A DNA stretch of 64,000 bases, taken from positions 186,001 through 250,000 of the forward strand of contig CAWEWR010000002.1 of the NCBI GenBank assembly GCA_963812675.1, read 5' to 3'. Made by a program: the position numbers and the translations under genes. Positions 1 to 9,200 of the stretch are shown one piece after another (positions within the stretch are counted from its first letter, which is position 1; every line of letters starts with the position of its first letter). The stretch is from AP-15 sp963812675 (lineage in GTDB: Bacteria; Pseudomonadota; Alphaproteobacteria; ATCC43930; CGMCC-115725). The notes beneath the pieces were generated by a model. The model made no database searches, was not told where the DNA came from, and saw nothing but the letters and a program-made list of their open reading frames with translations.

Positions 1-1139
1 ATCACGGCATTTGCCACCTGTTGGTTTTTCGGGACATTGACGACGATATCGGGTGAAATGCCCTGGCCCTGAATGGAACGGCCGGACGGCGTGTAGTACA
101 GCGCCGTGGTTAGCCGGAGCGCGCCGCGGCCCTCCAGCGGAATGATCGTCTGCACCGAGCCCTTGCCAAAGCTGCGGGTTCCCATGACGGTCGCGCGGTG
201 GTGGTCCTGCAAGGCGCCGGCGACGATTTCCGCAGCCGACGCCGAGGCGCTGTTGATCAGCACGACCATCGGTGTCCCGCGGAGCATGTCGCCGGTCACC
301 TGAGCGCGGTAGATATGGTCGTCCGCGGTGTTGCGGCCGCGCGTCGTGACCACGACGCCGCCGTCGAGAAAAACCCCAGCGACGTCGATCGAAGCGTCGA
401 GCAACCCGCCGGGGTCGTTACGCAAATCGAGGATGAAGCCGTTCAGCCGGCCCTGCGTCCGTGTCTTCATTCGCTCGATCGCACCGGCAAGCTCGGAGGC
501 AGTATTCTCGGTAAAGGTAGTAATGCGGGCATAGCCGATGTTGTTCGGCTTGAGGTCGGATTTGACCGAGACGACGCGGATCACGTTGCGGGTCAACGTC
601 ACATCGAAAGGGGCGCGGTCGTTGCGCGCGATAGTCAAGGTCACCCGGCTTCCCGCCGCCCCCCGCAGCCGTTTGACCACTTCCTCGACATCCATGCCGG
701 TGGTCGGAAGAGCGTCGATCTTGACAATGCGGTCTCCCGGCTCGATCCCCGCCTCGGCGGCCGGCGTGCCGTCGATCGGCGAGATCACCTCCGGCACTTT
801 CCCTTCGAGGGTCAGCTCGACACCAATGCCGCCGAATTGGCCGCGGGTCACCGCGGTCATCTGCTGATACTGCTCCTGATCCATGTAATCGGAATGCGGA
901 TCAAGGCGCGTCAGCATGCCCTTCAGAGCATCCTTGGCGAGATCGCCGCCGGTCACCGGCGCGACGTAATTTTTCTCGACCTGCTTCATCGCGTCCTGGA
1001 TCAGGCCGAGATCGCCGGCGTCGGCCGGGTAGGCCCCGGTACCCGCCCCGGCGCTGTCGCAGGCGCACAGCGTCAGCGAGACCAGAACGACGGCGGCGGC
1101 CCTTACAGCCGAGTGGTGCGGGCGTGGAATGTCGATCAT
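1..1139 (-). CDS. S41-family C-terminal processing protease, lipoprotein form (3' end cut by window)
   Basis: Translating the minus strand from the ATG at 1139 gives a continuous frame that runs off the left edge (about 379 residues seen). The N-terminus is a lipoprotein signal: a hydrophobic stretch ends in LCAC, so Cys would be lipidated. A PDZ-like segment follows (GIGVELTLEG, then PGDRIVKID), then the S41 core with the Ser motif SASAAEIV and the Lys motif GKGSVQ that form the Ser/Lys catalytic dyad. The family cleaves C-terminal tails of exported proteins in the periplasm. The lipobox implies membrane anchoring here. No frameshift is seen in the visible part. Confidence 0.88.
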   Translation of the reverse strand, partial: MIDIPRPHHSAVRAAAVVLVSLTLCACDSAGAGTGAYPADAGDLGLIQDAMKQVEKNYVAPVTGGDLAKDALKGMLTRLDPHSDYMDQEQYQQMTAVTRGQFGGIGVELTLEGKVPEVISPIDGTPAAEAGIEPGDRIVKIDALPTTGMDVEEVVKRLRGAAGSRVTLTIARNDRAPFDVTLTRNVIRVVSVKSDLKPNNIGYARITTFTENTASELAGAIERMKTRTQGRLNGFILDLRNDPGGLLDASIDVAGVFLDGGVVVTTRGRNTADDHIYRAQVTGDMLRGTPMVVLINSASASAAEIVAGALQDHHRATVMGTRSFGKGSVQTIIPLEGRGALRLTTALYYTPSGRSIQGQGISPDIVVNVPKNQQVANAV

Positions 1140-1228
1140 CAGGTTCTCGCGGAGCCTTTGGCGCGGATCAGCCGCGCTGAATGTAGTCTCTAGGAGGCCT
1201 GCTTCCAGGGCGGTCCAGCCGAGCACGG

Positions 1229-2059
1229 TCAATCCAGGGAGAAACCGCGCCTGCGCAAGAAGGTCGGGAAACTTTGGCCTTCGGGTTGGACGGCCTGCCG
1301 CGCCTTGTCTTCCGACCAACCGTAAAAAGACGCGTAACCAAAGACATCGGAAGAGCGTTGCTGCTCGCGCGGCAGCGAGTATCGCGCATCGCGGCGCCGG
1401 TCATAGTCATCGACCGCCTCGGCGAGCCCGCTCTCGTCATAGTGGTCGATGTGCACTGTTGCCTCGAGCGGAAGGCGCATGCTGACGTGTCCAGCGGCGG
1501 CGGGGTAGCCGATACACAACCCCGCTACCGGGAACACCTTGTCGGGCAGACCCAAAATCTCGGCGACCGAGTTGGCGTGATTGCGGATTACGCTGATCGG
1601 ACAGCACCCTAGACCTGCGGTTTCGGCAGCCAGGATGAAGGTCTGCAAGACCAGCGCCGCATCGATGGCGGCGTTGAAGAACCCTTCGAGCTTGCCATTC
1701 TGGTTGATGTGGCCCCGCAGCTCGCCGATCCGCTCCAGGCGATGGGCGTCGCCGCAAAAAACCACAAATTCCGGGGCATTTTCGACCCAAGGCATATCGG
1801 GCACGAGCGCCGCGAGGCGGTCCCGGCTCTGGCGGTCCCTGACCCAAATGACTGTGGCTTGCTGGAAATCCGATTTCGAGGAGGCCGAAAAGGCCGTTCC
1901 CAGCAATAGGCGCAGCAAGGATTCGGGGACCGGGCGTTCGGCATAACGCCGATGGGTACGGCGCATCAGGACTTGGCGGAGCCATGGCAGATCGGGCAGA
2001 TCCGGCGCGGGTTCCGGTTCTTCGCCGAAGCGCGCCCGCCACTCGGCCTCATAGCTCAT
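1229..2059 (-). CDS. NfsA/FRP-type nitroreductase family NAD(P)H:flavin oxidoreductase
   Basis: 276-residue FMN-dependent nitroreductase-fold protein. The early motif RRTHRRYAERPVPE matches the FMN-phosphate-binding start of the family. The central stretch FNAAIDAALVLQTFILAAE and the segment ETAGLGCCPISVIRN are typical of NfsA-like members. The C-terminal tail (YGWSEDKARQAV) resembles the extension of NADPH nitro/flavin reductases. The physiological substrate cannot be deduced. It lies downstream of nothing obvious and is followed on the same strand by the S41 protease about 90 bp later. Confidence 0.85.
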   Translation of the reverse strand: MSYEAEWRARFGEEPEPAPDLPDLPWLRQVLMRRTHRRYAERPVPESLLRLLLGTAFSASSKSDFQQATVIWVRDRQSRDRLAALVPDMPWVENAPEFVVFCGDAHRLERIGELRGHINQNGKLEGFFNAAIDAALVLQTFILAAETAGLGCCPISVIRNHANSVAEILGLPDKVFPVAGLCIGYPAAAGHVSMRLPLEATVHIDHYDESGLAEAVDDYDRRRDARYSLPREQQRSSDVFGYASFYGWSEDKARQAVQPEGQSFPTFLRRRGFSLD

Positions 2060-2187
2060 GCTCGTCTCCTCGCTGCGATTGAAGAGGGGCTGATTTTAAC
2101 GTTGGCGTCAACGGCATACGGCGATTAGCTTGAGCTCTGATGATCGGGAGGGAGCGATGCCGACGCTGAAGGCTAGAAGGCGGCGCT

Positions 2188-2359
2188 ACCCTCACCCACC
2201 AAGCCCGGAGCCTGTCCTCGGGCCGCGCTTCGCGTGGACCCGTGGGGGCTTGGTCCCTCCTCTCCCGCGGTGCGGGAGAGGAGCTTTGTGCTGAATGCGT
2301 CGTGGCCCCTCTCCCGCACCGCGGGAGAGGGTGCCGAGCGCAGCGAGGCGGGTGAGGGT
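2188..2359. repeat. Palindromic repeat element, long form (copy 1)
   Basis: About 172 bp bounded by ACCCTCACCC and GGGTGAGGGT, which are inverted. Inside are a variable 5' hairpin (ACCAAGCCC ... GGGCTTGGT) and two strong hairpins, CTCTCCCGCGGTGCGGGAGAG and CCCTCTCCCGCACCGCGGGAGAGGG in outline, joined by a GAGCTTTGTGCTGAATGCG spacer. The same architecture recurs inverted at 37949-38084. This accounts for most of the 408-bp gap before 2468, and I see no gene in the gap. Confidence 0.85.
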
Positions 2360-2467
2360 CTTGCCGCGGCCCAAATTTTCTTGCGGCGGGGTGCGCGCAC
2401 GACGCGCTAATGGTCTTCCCGCGCGCTTGCGGGGAAGGGGAGGGGCCGGGAGCGAAAGAAGTAGGTA

Positions 2468-4069
2468 ATGACGGATCTTCAGGCTGATTACGTCATTGTC
2501 GGTGCGGGGTCGGCGGGGTGCGTGCTCGCCGATCGGTTGAGCGAGGACGGCGCTCGGGTGGTATTGCTCGAGGCGGGCCCGAGCGACTGGCATCCGATGA
2601 TCCATGTGCCGGCCGGCGCTTTGCATTTGCGGGCCAATCCGCTGGTCACTGGAATTACTATGCCGAGGCGGAGGAAGGCACCGGCAACCGGCCATTGCAT
2701 TGGCCGCGCGGCAGAGTGCTGGGCGGCACCAGCTCGATCAACGGCATGCTCTATGTCCGGGGCAACCCGGCAGATTACGACGGTTGGGCGCAGATGGGCT
2801 GCCGCGGGTGGAGCTACGCGGACGTCCTGCCCTACTTCAAGAAGTCCGAACATTATGTGTCCGGGGGCTCGGAGTATCGCGGCAAGGATGGTCCGCTTCT
2901 CGTCGAGGATTACCGGACCGTCCTGCCATTGACTCATCGCTTTGTCGAAGCCGCGCAAGAGGCCGGATTTCCGTCACCCCCGATTACAACGCCGCGCAGC
3001 AGGAGGGGGTCGGCTATTCGCAAATGACGCGGCGGGGGCGTTTCCGCGGCTCGACGGCGCAAACCTTCCTGGCCGAGGCGCGGCGGCGCCAAAACCTGCG
3101 GGTCGAGACCAAGGCGGTCGCGATCCGATTGCTGTTTGACGGAAGCCGCTGCACCGGGGTCGCATTTCGCCAGAACGGCAATGACCGGCGGGTCGTTGCG
3201 GCGCGCGAGGTCGTGGTCAGCGGCGGCACCGTCAATTCGCCGCATTTGCTGCAAATTTCGGGCATTGGTCCCGCCGGCCATCTGCAATCGATCGGTGTCG
3301 AGGTGGTGCACGAGTTGCCCGGTGTCGGAGCCAATCTTTCCGACCATTTCGCAGTTCGCGTGACGCACCGCGTGAAGGACGAGGTGTCGGTCAATCAGCT
3401 GGCGCGCGGCGTGCGGCTGGCGCGCGAGGTCGGGCGGTTCGCTGCGACCGGCCGCGGCGCGCTGACCTTTGGCGTCACCACCGCGATGGTGTTCTGCCGC
3501 AGCCGCGAAGGTCTGGCCAGCCCGGATCTACAGTTGCTGTTCACCCCGGGGAAGCTATGACCCGAACGGCATCGGGCGGCTCGAGCGAGAGCCGGGCATG
3601 ACGATCGTCGTGTGCGCCGTGCGGCCGGACAGCCGCGGGACGATCATGGCGCGGTCGGCGGACCCGTTCGAGGCGCCGGCGATCCGACCCAATTACCTGT
3701 CGGCAGCGAGCGACGAGCAGGTCCTGCTCTCCGGAACGCGCCGTGCCCGGCGGATCTTCGCGGCCTCGCCGCTGGCCCGCCACAGCGCCGCCGAGACGAT
3801 GCCCGGTCATGACATGGATTCGGATGACGCGCTGATCGAGTTCATGCACCGGGCCGGGATGAACCTGCATCACCCGGTCGGCACCTGCCGAATGGGAGAG
3901 GACCCGATGGCGGTCGTCGACTCGCGTCTGCGAGTTCAGGGGAATCGCCGGACTGCGCGTCGTCGACGCTTCGGTGATGCCGACAGTAACGACCGGCAAC
4001 ACCAACGCGCCGACCATCATGATCGGCGAGAAAGGCGCGGCAATGATCCGCGAGGACGCCGCGGCGTAA
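2468..4069 (+). pseudogene. GMC-family FAD oxidoreductase (choline/alcohol dehydrogenase-like), broken by four frameshifts
   Basis: The full length of a GMC oxidoreductase can be read only by changing frame four times. The start MTDLQADYVIVGAGSAGCVL holds the FAD dinucleotide-binding motif. The frame then moves near 2641-2652 (one base missing), near 2967-2972 (one missing), at the GGGG run near 3550 (one extra) and at the GGGG run near 3941 (one extra). Later landmarks are RGRVLGGTSSINGM, the catalytic-His region HHPVGTCRMG and the closing TGNTNAPTIMIGEKGA, ending at TAA 4067-4069. Everything between is well conserved, so decay is very recent or the indels are sequencing errors. An intact paralogue lies at 58747-60363. 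Confidence 0.88.
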
Positions 4070-4099
4070 GAACGATCGGGGTGAGGGGCGGCAACGCTT

Positions 4100-5092
4100 T
4101 CACATAAGGCGGGGCAGCAGCTTCTCGGTCAGCAGCATGAAGGACTGGTGGCTGAGGGGTGCACATAGCAGATAGTCGAGGCCGATCTGCTCGCGCAATC
4201 GCAGGATCTCGTCGCCGACTTTTTCGGGGGTGCCGTGCAGGATCACCTCGTCGAGGTAACGCTGGACCGGGTCGACGCCGGCCGGCGTGAAAGATCCCTG
4301 TATGACAGGCCGATGCTGCGCGCCGAGATAGGAATTGAGGATCCACTCGGCGCCGCCGCGCGCGACCGCCGCCGCCTCGGCAGCGCTGCCGGCGAGCGCC
4401 ACCAGCCGCGCGACCGGAATGTCGCGGCCGGTCTCGGAAAAGCCGGCCGCGGCCAGTTTCTCGCGATAGAACCGCCTTTTACGGTCGATCTCCGGAGCCG
4501 ATGAGTGCGGGTCCATCAGGATCGAGAAACCGCGGCCCGCAGCCCATTCGATCGCCCCCTCCGAGCTTGCGGCCATCCATACCGGGGGGTGCGGAAGCTG
4601 CGCCGGCTTTGGCAATATCTCGAGGTCCTCGTAGCGGAAATGCTGGCCGGTAAAATTGAGCCGCTCGTCGGTCCACGCCCGCAATACGATCTCGACGGTC
4701 TCGCGGAACCGCGACGCACTCTCTTCGGGAGGCACGCCAAAGGCGGTGAATTCGACGCGCGCGAAACCGCGGCCGGCGCCCCAGTTGACCCGACCGCCGG
4801 AGAGCACATCGAGCAGGGCCACCTCCTCGGCGAGCCGCAGCGGATGGTAGAACGGGGCGAGCGACACAGCAGTGCCGATACGCAGATGCCGCGTACGCGC
4901 GGCGGCCATTGTCCCCACCATGTGGACCGAGGGGCACACGCTGAAGCTGCTGAAATGGTGTTCGGCCAGCCAGACCGCGTCATAGCCGGTCCGGTCCATG
5001 ATCTCGATCCGCTCCAGGGCGCGGGCGTACACCGTCGCGAGATCGACCCGCCGCTCCGGCCAGCTGAAGAACTGCAGAACCCCGACCTTCAC
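4100..5092 (-). CDS. LLM-class flavin-dependent oxidoreductase (bacterial luciferase-like)
   Basis: 330 residues with the luciferase-like TIM-barrel fold. Family signatures are WLAEHHFSSFS, the run RTRHLRIGTAVSLAPFYHPLRLAEE, the glycine-rich GGRVNWGAGRGFARVEF and the late motif HGTPEKVGDEILRL. Such enzymes use FMNH2 or F420 to oxidise varied substrates, and the substrate cannot be named. The start is a GTG overlapping the stop of the upstream alpha/beta hydrolase (GTGA), so the two genes are translationally coupled and probably act in the same catabolic step. Confidence 0.88.
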   Translation of the reverse strand: MKVGVLQFFSWPERRVDLATVYARALERIEIMDRTGYDAVWLAEHHFSSFSVCPSVHMVGTMAAARTRHLRIGTAVSLAPFYHPLRLAEEVALLDVLSGGRVNWGAGRGFARVEFTAFGVPPEESASRFRETVEIVLRAWTDERLNFTGQHFRYEDLEILPKPAQLPHPPVWMAASSEGAIEWAAGRGFSILMDPHSSAPEIDRKRRFYREKLAAAGFSETGRDIPVARLVALAGSAAEAAAVARGGAEWILNSYLGAQHRPVIQGSFTPAGVDPVQRYLDEVILHGTPEKVGDEILRLREQIGLDYLLCAPLSHQSFMLLTEKLLPRLM

Positions 5093-5919
5093 TGCTGCAC
5101 CTCATCGACCGTCCGCCAGAATTCGAGGGCCGCTCGCGCGCAGCGCTCCGGCTGGAGCAGGTTGACGCCGTGCCCGTACCCGGCAAACAGCTCGAGCCGG
5201 CCGTGCGGCAGGGTCTCGGCAAAAATCTTTTGCTGCTCCGAGGCGATCCGGCTCTTGTCGCCGCTCAGCAGCAACACCGGGGCTCTGATCCCTGGAAGAA
5301 GCGGCCTCACGTCGATTGCTTCAAAGCATTCGTGGAGGGCGGCGGCGATGTCGGGGCGCGTCTTGTCCATCTCGGCGATGACCCATTTCTGCAAATCTGG
5401 GCTCGCATGCTCGAGATCGAGGCGGTAGCCGAGGGTTTGGCGGCACCACTCGCCGGTGCCATGGGTCCGGAGCGCCGCAGCGGTTCCTTCCTGGCCGAGT
5501 GCGTAGATCCCGCGGATCTCGTCTGGAATACGCGTCGGGGTATTGCATAAGACAAGGCTGGCAATGCGTTCGGGATGTGCCGCGGCGACCAGCAACCCGA
5601 TGATCCCGCCCGAGGATTCGCCGACCCAATGTACCCGCGACAGCGAAAGGGCATCGAGCACAGCCAAGATCTGGGCGCCGATCTTTTCCGGATTGTAGGC
5701 ATAGCCCGGAGCCGGAACATCGGATTTGCCGCACCCCAAGAGGTCGGGGCGATAGACGCGGTGGCTATCGGCAACCCGCGGAACCCAGCGGTTCCAGAAC
5801 TTCGCATTACGGGCGAAGCCGTGCATCATCAGCACGGCGGTCGGCGCTTCCCACGGCCACAGGTAATCGTCGACCGCGCAGTGCAGGGAAAGACCTTCGT
5901 CGAGAGGAATCGAAGGCAT
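5089..5919 (-). CDS. Alpha/beta hydrolase
   Basis: 276 residues from the ATG at 5919, chosen because GGAG lies just upstream and the longer frame adds only unlike sequence. The oxyanion-hole region LMMHGFARNAKFW, the nucleophile elbow GESSGG (Ser nucleophile), the acidic-residue strand VLLLSGDKS and the closing GYGHGVNL with the catalytic His are all present. The family includes esterases, lactonases and C-C hydrolases. Pairing with the LLM monooxygenase suggests opening of an oxygenated (for example lactone) product, but that is inference. Confidence 0.87.
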   Translation of the reverse strand: MPSIPLDEGLSLHCAVDDYLWPWEAPTAVLMMHGFARNAKFWNRWVPRVADSHRVYRPDLLGCGKSDVPAPGYAYNPEKIGAQILAVLDALSLSRVHWVGESSGGIIGLLVAAAHPERIASLVLCNTPTRIPDEIRGIYALGQEGTAAALRTHGTGEWCRQTLGYRLDLEHASPDLQKWVIAEMDKTRPDIAAALHECFEAIDVRPLLPGIRAPVLLLSGDKSRIASEQQKIFAETLPHGRLELFAGYGHGVNLLQPERCARAALEFWRTVDEVQQ

Positions 5920-5962
5920 TGGAAGTGCTCCATCACGTTCGGCAAGCGAGCATACCAGCGCA

Positions 5963-5995
5963 GCCCTCACCCACCCAGCCCCGGCGGGCTGGTCC
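5963..5995. repeat. Partial palindromic repeat (5' hairpin module only)
   Basis: CCCTCACCCACCCAGCCC pairs with GGGCTGG a few bases on. This matches the 5' hairpin module of the long elements at 2188 and 37949 but lacks the CTCCCGC hairpins. It abuts a transposase scrap. Confidence 0.6.
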
Positions 5996-6110
5996 ACCAG
6001 CCGTAATAGCAATAGCCCTTATCAAAGACATAGGTCGCACCCGGCTCAATCGTTATTGTGCGACCGATCTGGGCGTCGTTGACGTTGGCATCGGTGATGT
6101 CGAGGATGCT
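5994..6110 (-). pseudogene. IS4-family transposase remnant
   Basis: On the minus strand one frame reads SILDITDANVNDAQIG and then ATYVFDKGYCYYGWW. This matches the central DDE region of IS4-type transposases (the DITDANVND and YVFDKGYxxYGWW motifs). Only about 40 codons survive. The reading is lost at its 3' side where the palindromic repeat begins, and nothing recognisable continues upstream. The flanks 6111-6277 show no gene. Confidence 0.75.
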
Positions 6111-6277
6111 GGGGCAGTCGGCCTTCAGCCGCCAACTGCTCGCGTTCCGCAGCGCTCAAAACCTCGCATACTTGTTGTCCCATGGCTCATCCCCCAAGCC
6201 ATGGCCCGTATTGCATATCCCAATGCCTTTGAATCCTTTGAATAACTCTAAGCACTAACCAGTTTGAGAAATGCTGG

Positions 6278-9200
6278 CTAGCCCAGCGCGTGGCGAAGCT
6301 GGCGGCTGGCGACAACGAGCATTGCGAGGTCGGGAGTGGCAGTAACACGCAACTCCCTGATCAACGGCTCGGTGGGGGCAAGGGCTGCCGCGTGCGCGGC
6401 AGACCAGGCGGCAATCGGATCTTCGGGTTGGGCTGAGCTGCTGCTCGCCAGTATGCGAGCTGCGAGCTCAGTTTGCAGCGCAAAGAGGTCATCGACCGTC
6501 GCTTCGACCGCCTGCTTCTGCCAAGGGGTCTCGGCCCGCAGACGGCGCGCAGCTATTCGCATTTCGTCGAGCGCGAACTGGGCGCCGACCGCGTAATAGA
6601 CCCGGGCGGCTTGGTCGAGTTCTTGTCCCGAGCGCTCCGCCAGATCGGCAATGTCGAGCGCGGCCGCGAGAAACATCGCCCCGCCGACGCGGGTTGCGAG
6701 CGCTTCGGGCACGCCCGCTTCCGCGAAACGGAGACTGCGCTGGGAGACCATATTGCGATCTCTGAGCGGCAGCAGATCGAATAGAGAGGCAGCGATGCTG
6801 CGCACGCTTCCGGCAAACCTGCCGATCTCGGGGCCGAGCGCGAGACGCTTGCGATAGAGCAGCCAGCCGGCTGCCCGTTCAACCAGATCCGCGAGCTCGA
6901 GAAGCATTTCGATCTGGACCTGAGCCGCCACGTTATTGTCGAGCGCCTCGATTGCAGCCCACAAATTCCTCAGCTCGAACACTTCGCGGACCATTATGTA
7001 GGCTTGCGCGACCTCGGCCGCCGACCGGCCGGTGCGCGCGCGCATGTCGTGGACAAAGGTAATTCGCGCGCGATTGACGATCTCGTTGGTGACAACCGTC
7101 GCGATGATCTCCCGGTGCAGCGGATGGGTTGCGATCTGTGCGGCGAGCCGGTGCCGCACGGCCTCCGGAAAATAGCTGCGCAGCTCCTCGGCCAGTTCCG
7201 GAGCGTCCGGCAGCGCGGAAACGAGCAGCGCCTCGTACAATGTCATCTTCGCGTAGGCGAGCAGCACTGCCAATTCCGGTCGGACGAGCCCCCGGCCTTG
7301 CGCCGATCGTGCGGCGAGGGTCTCGTCATCGGGCAGGAACTCGAGTCCCCGGTCCAGCCGCCCCGCGCGTTCGAGATCGCGGATCATGCGCAGCTGCCGA
7401 TCGAGCGAGCCGACGCCGCGCGCCTCCGCGGCCGACAACGCCTCACCCTGCAGATAATTATCGCGCAGCACCAGCGAAGTGACCTCATCCGACATCTCGG
7501 CAAGCAGCGGCTGGCGGTCCTCGGCCAGAAACGCCCCCGAAGCTATCGCCCGATCGATCAGGATCTTGACGTTGACCTCGTGATCCGAGGTGTCGACCCC
7601 GGCCGAATTGTCGATGGCGTCGGTGTTGATGCGCCCGCCGGCGAGCGCGAACGCGACGCGCCCGCGCTGGGTTACTGCGAGGTTGGCCCCTTCGCCGATG
7701 ACCCTTGCCCGGATCTCGTCGCCGTTGACACGGAGCGCATCGTTGGCGCGGTCGCCGACCTCGTTTTGGGTCTCGTTCGTAGACTTGACGTATGTCCCGA
7801 TCCCGCCGAACCACAGGAGGTCGACCCGGGCGGTCAACAACTTGCGGATCAGCTCGGCCGGCGTGAGGTGGTCCGCCTCGATGTCGAAGGCGCGCTTCAT
7901 CTCGGGGCTGACCAGGACGGATTTGGCGCTGCGCTCGAAGACGCCGCCTCCCGGCGAAATGAGCGTGCGGTCATAGTCGGCCCAGCTCGAGCGCGGCAAC
8001 CGGAACAGACGTTGCCGCTCGGCGAAGCTGCGCGCGGTATCGGGGTCAGGGTCGACAAAGACATGCCGGTGATCGAAAGCGCCCAGCAATCTGAGGTGCC
8101 GCGACATCAGCATGCCGTTGCCGAACACGTCGCCAGACATGTCGCCGACACCGATCACAGTGATCTCGCTGCTCTCGATATTGCGCCCGAGCTCGCGGAA
8201 ATGGCGCTTGACGAGTTCCCAGGCGCCGCGGGCGGTGATGCCCATCTCCTTGTGGTCGTAGCCGGCCGAGCCGCCGGACGCAAAAGCGTCGCCGAGCCAG
8301 AACCCGTACTCTTCCGAGATCGCGTTGGCAAAATCGGAGAAGGTGGCAGTGCCCTTGTCGGCCGCAACCACCAGGTAGGGATCGTCGCCGTCGTGCCGGA
8401 CAACGTCCGGCGGCGGAACGACGCGATGCCGTCCCGGACCCTCAGAGACGATATTGTCAGTGAGGTCGAGCAGGCCGCGGACCAGCGTCTTGTAACATTC
8501 GACCGCCTCGGCCCGCACCTTGTCGGGCAAAGCGGGGGGCTGCTTTACGACAAAACCGCCTTTCGACCCGACTGGGACGATCACAGCATTCTTGACTGTC
8601 TGCGCCTTCATCAGACCAAGAATCTCGGTGCGGAAATCTTCTTTTCGATCGGACCAGCGGATGCCGCCGCGGGCGATCTTGCCCGCGCGCATGTGTACTC
8701 CCTCGACCCGCGGACTATAGATATAGATCTCATAGAGTGGCCGGGGCCGCGGCAGCAGATCGAGCTCGCTGCTGGCGAGCTTGACGGCCAGATAGGACTT
8801 TGCCTCGCACGACGGCAATTTTTGGTAATAGTTCGTGCGCACGGTCCTGAGGACCAGAGTGAGGAAAGTGTGCAGGATGCGGTCCTCGTCGAGGCTGCCG
8901 ACCGCATCGAGCGCATGATCGATCGCCTGGATCTCGGCTACGGCCGCGAGTGAAGAACCGGTCCGTTCGGGATCGAAACGCCTCTCGAACAACTGAACAA
9001 GCCGGCGCGCGATCTCTGGATGGCCGCTCAGCGCGTCTTCCATGTAGGATTGGCTGAAGGTGGTCCCCGCCTGGCGCAAAAATTTCGCGTAGAGCCGCAG
9101 TACCGCCACCTGGCGTGCCGACAGCCCGGCCGCCAAGACGAGACGGTTGAACCCGTCATTCTCGACCCGCCCGGTCCACACTTCGACGAGGGCTGCTTCA

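Noticed and set aside
2157..2280. Short ORF beginning ATG 2157 after GGAGGGAGCG
   Set aside because: It has a good ribosome-site-like sequence, but after about ten codons the frame enters the palindromic repeat, so any former gene cannot be recognised.
2188..2359. CRISPR-like look of the repeated GC-rich palindromes
   Set aside because: There is no regular spacing with unique spacers, and the units are hairpins with modular ends, not direct repeats.
7004..8953. 649-residue ORF opposite the glutamate dehydrogenase gene
   Set aside because: It lies wholly antisense to a well-conserved gene, has no recognisable motifs, and is explained by GC-rich third positions.
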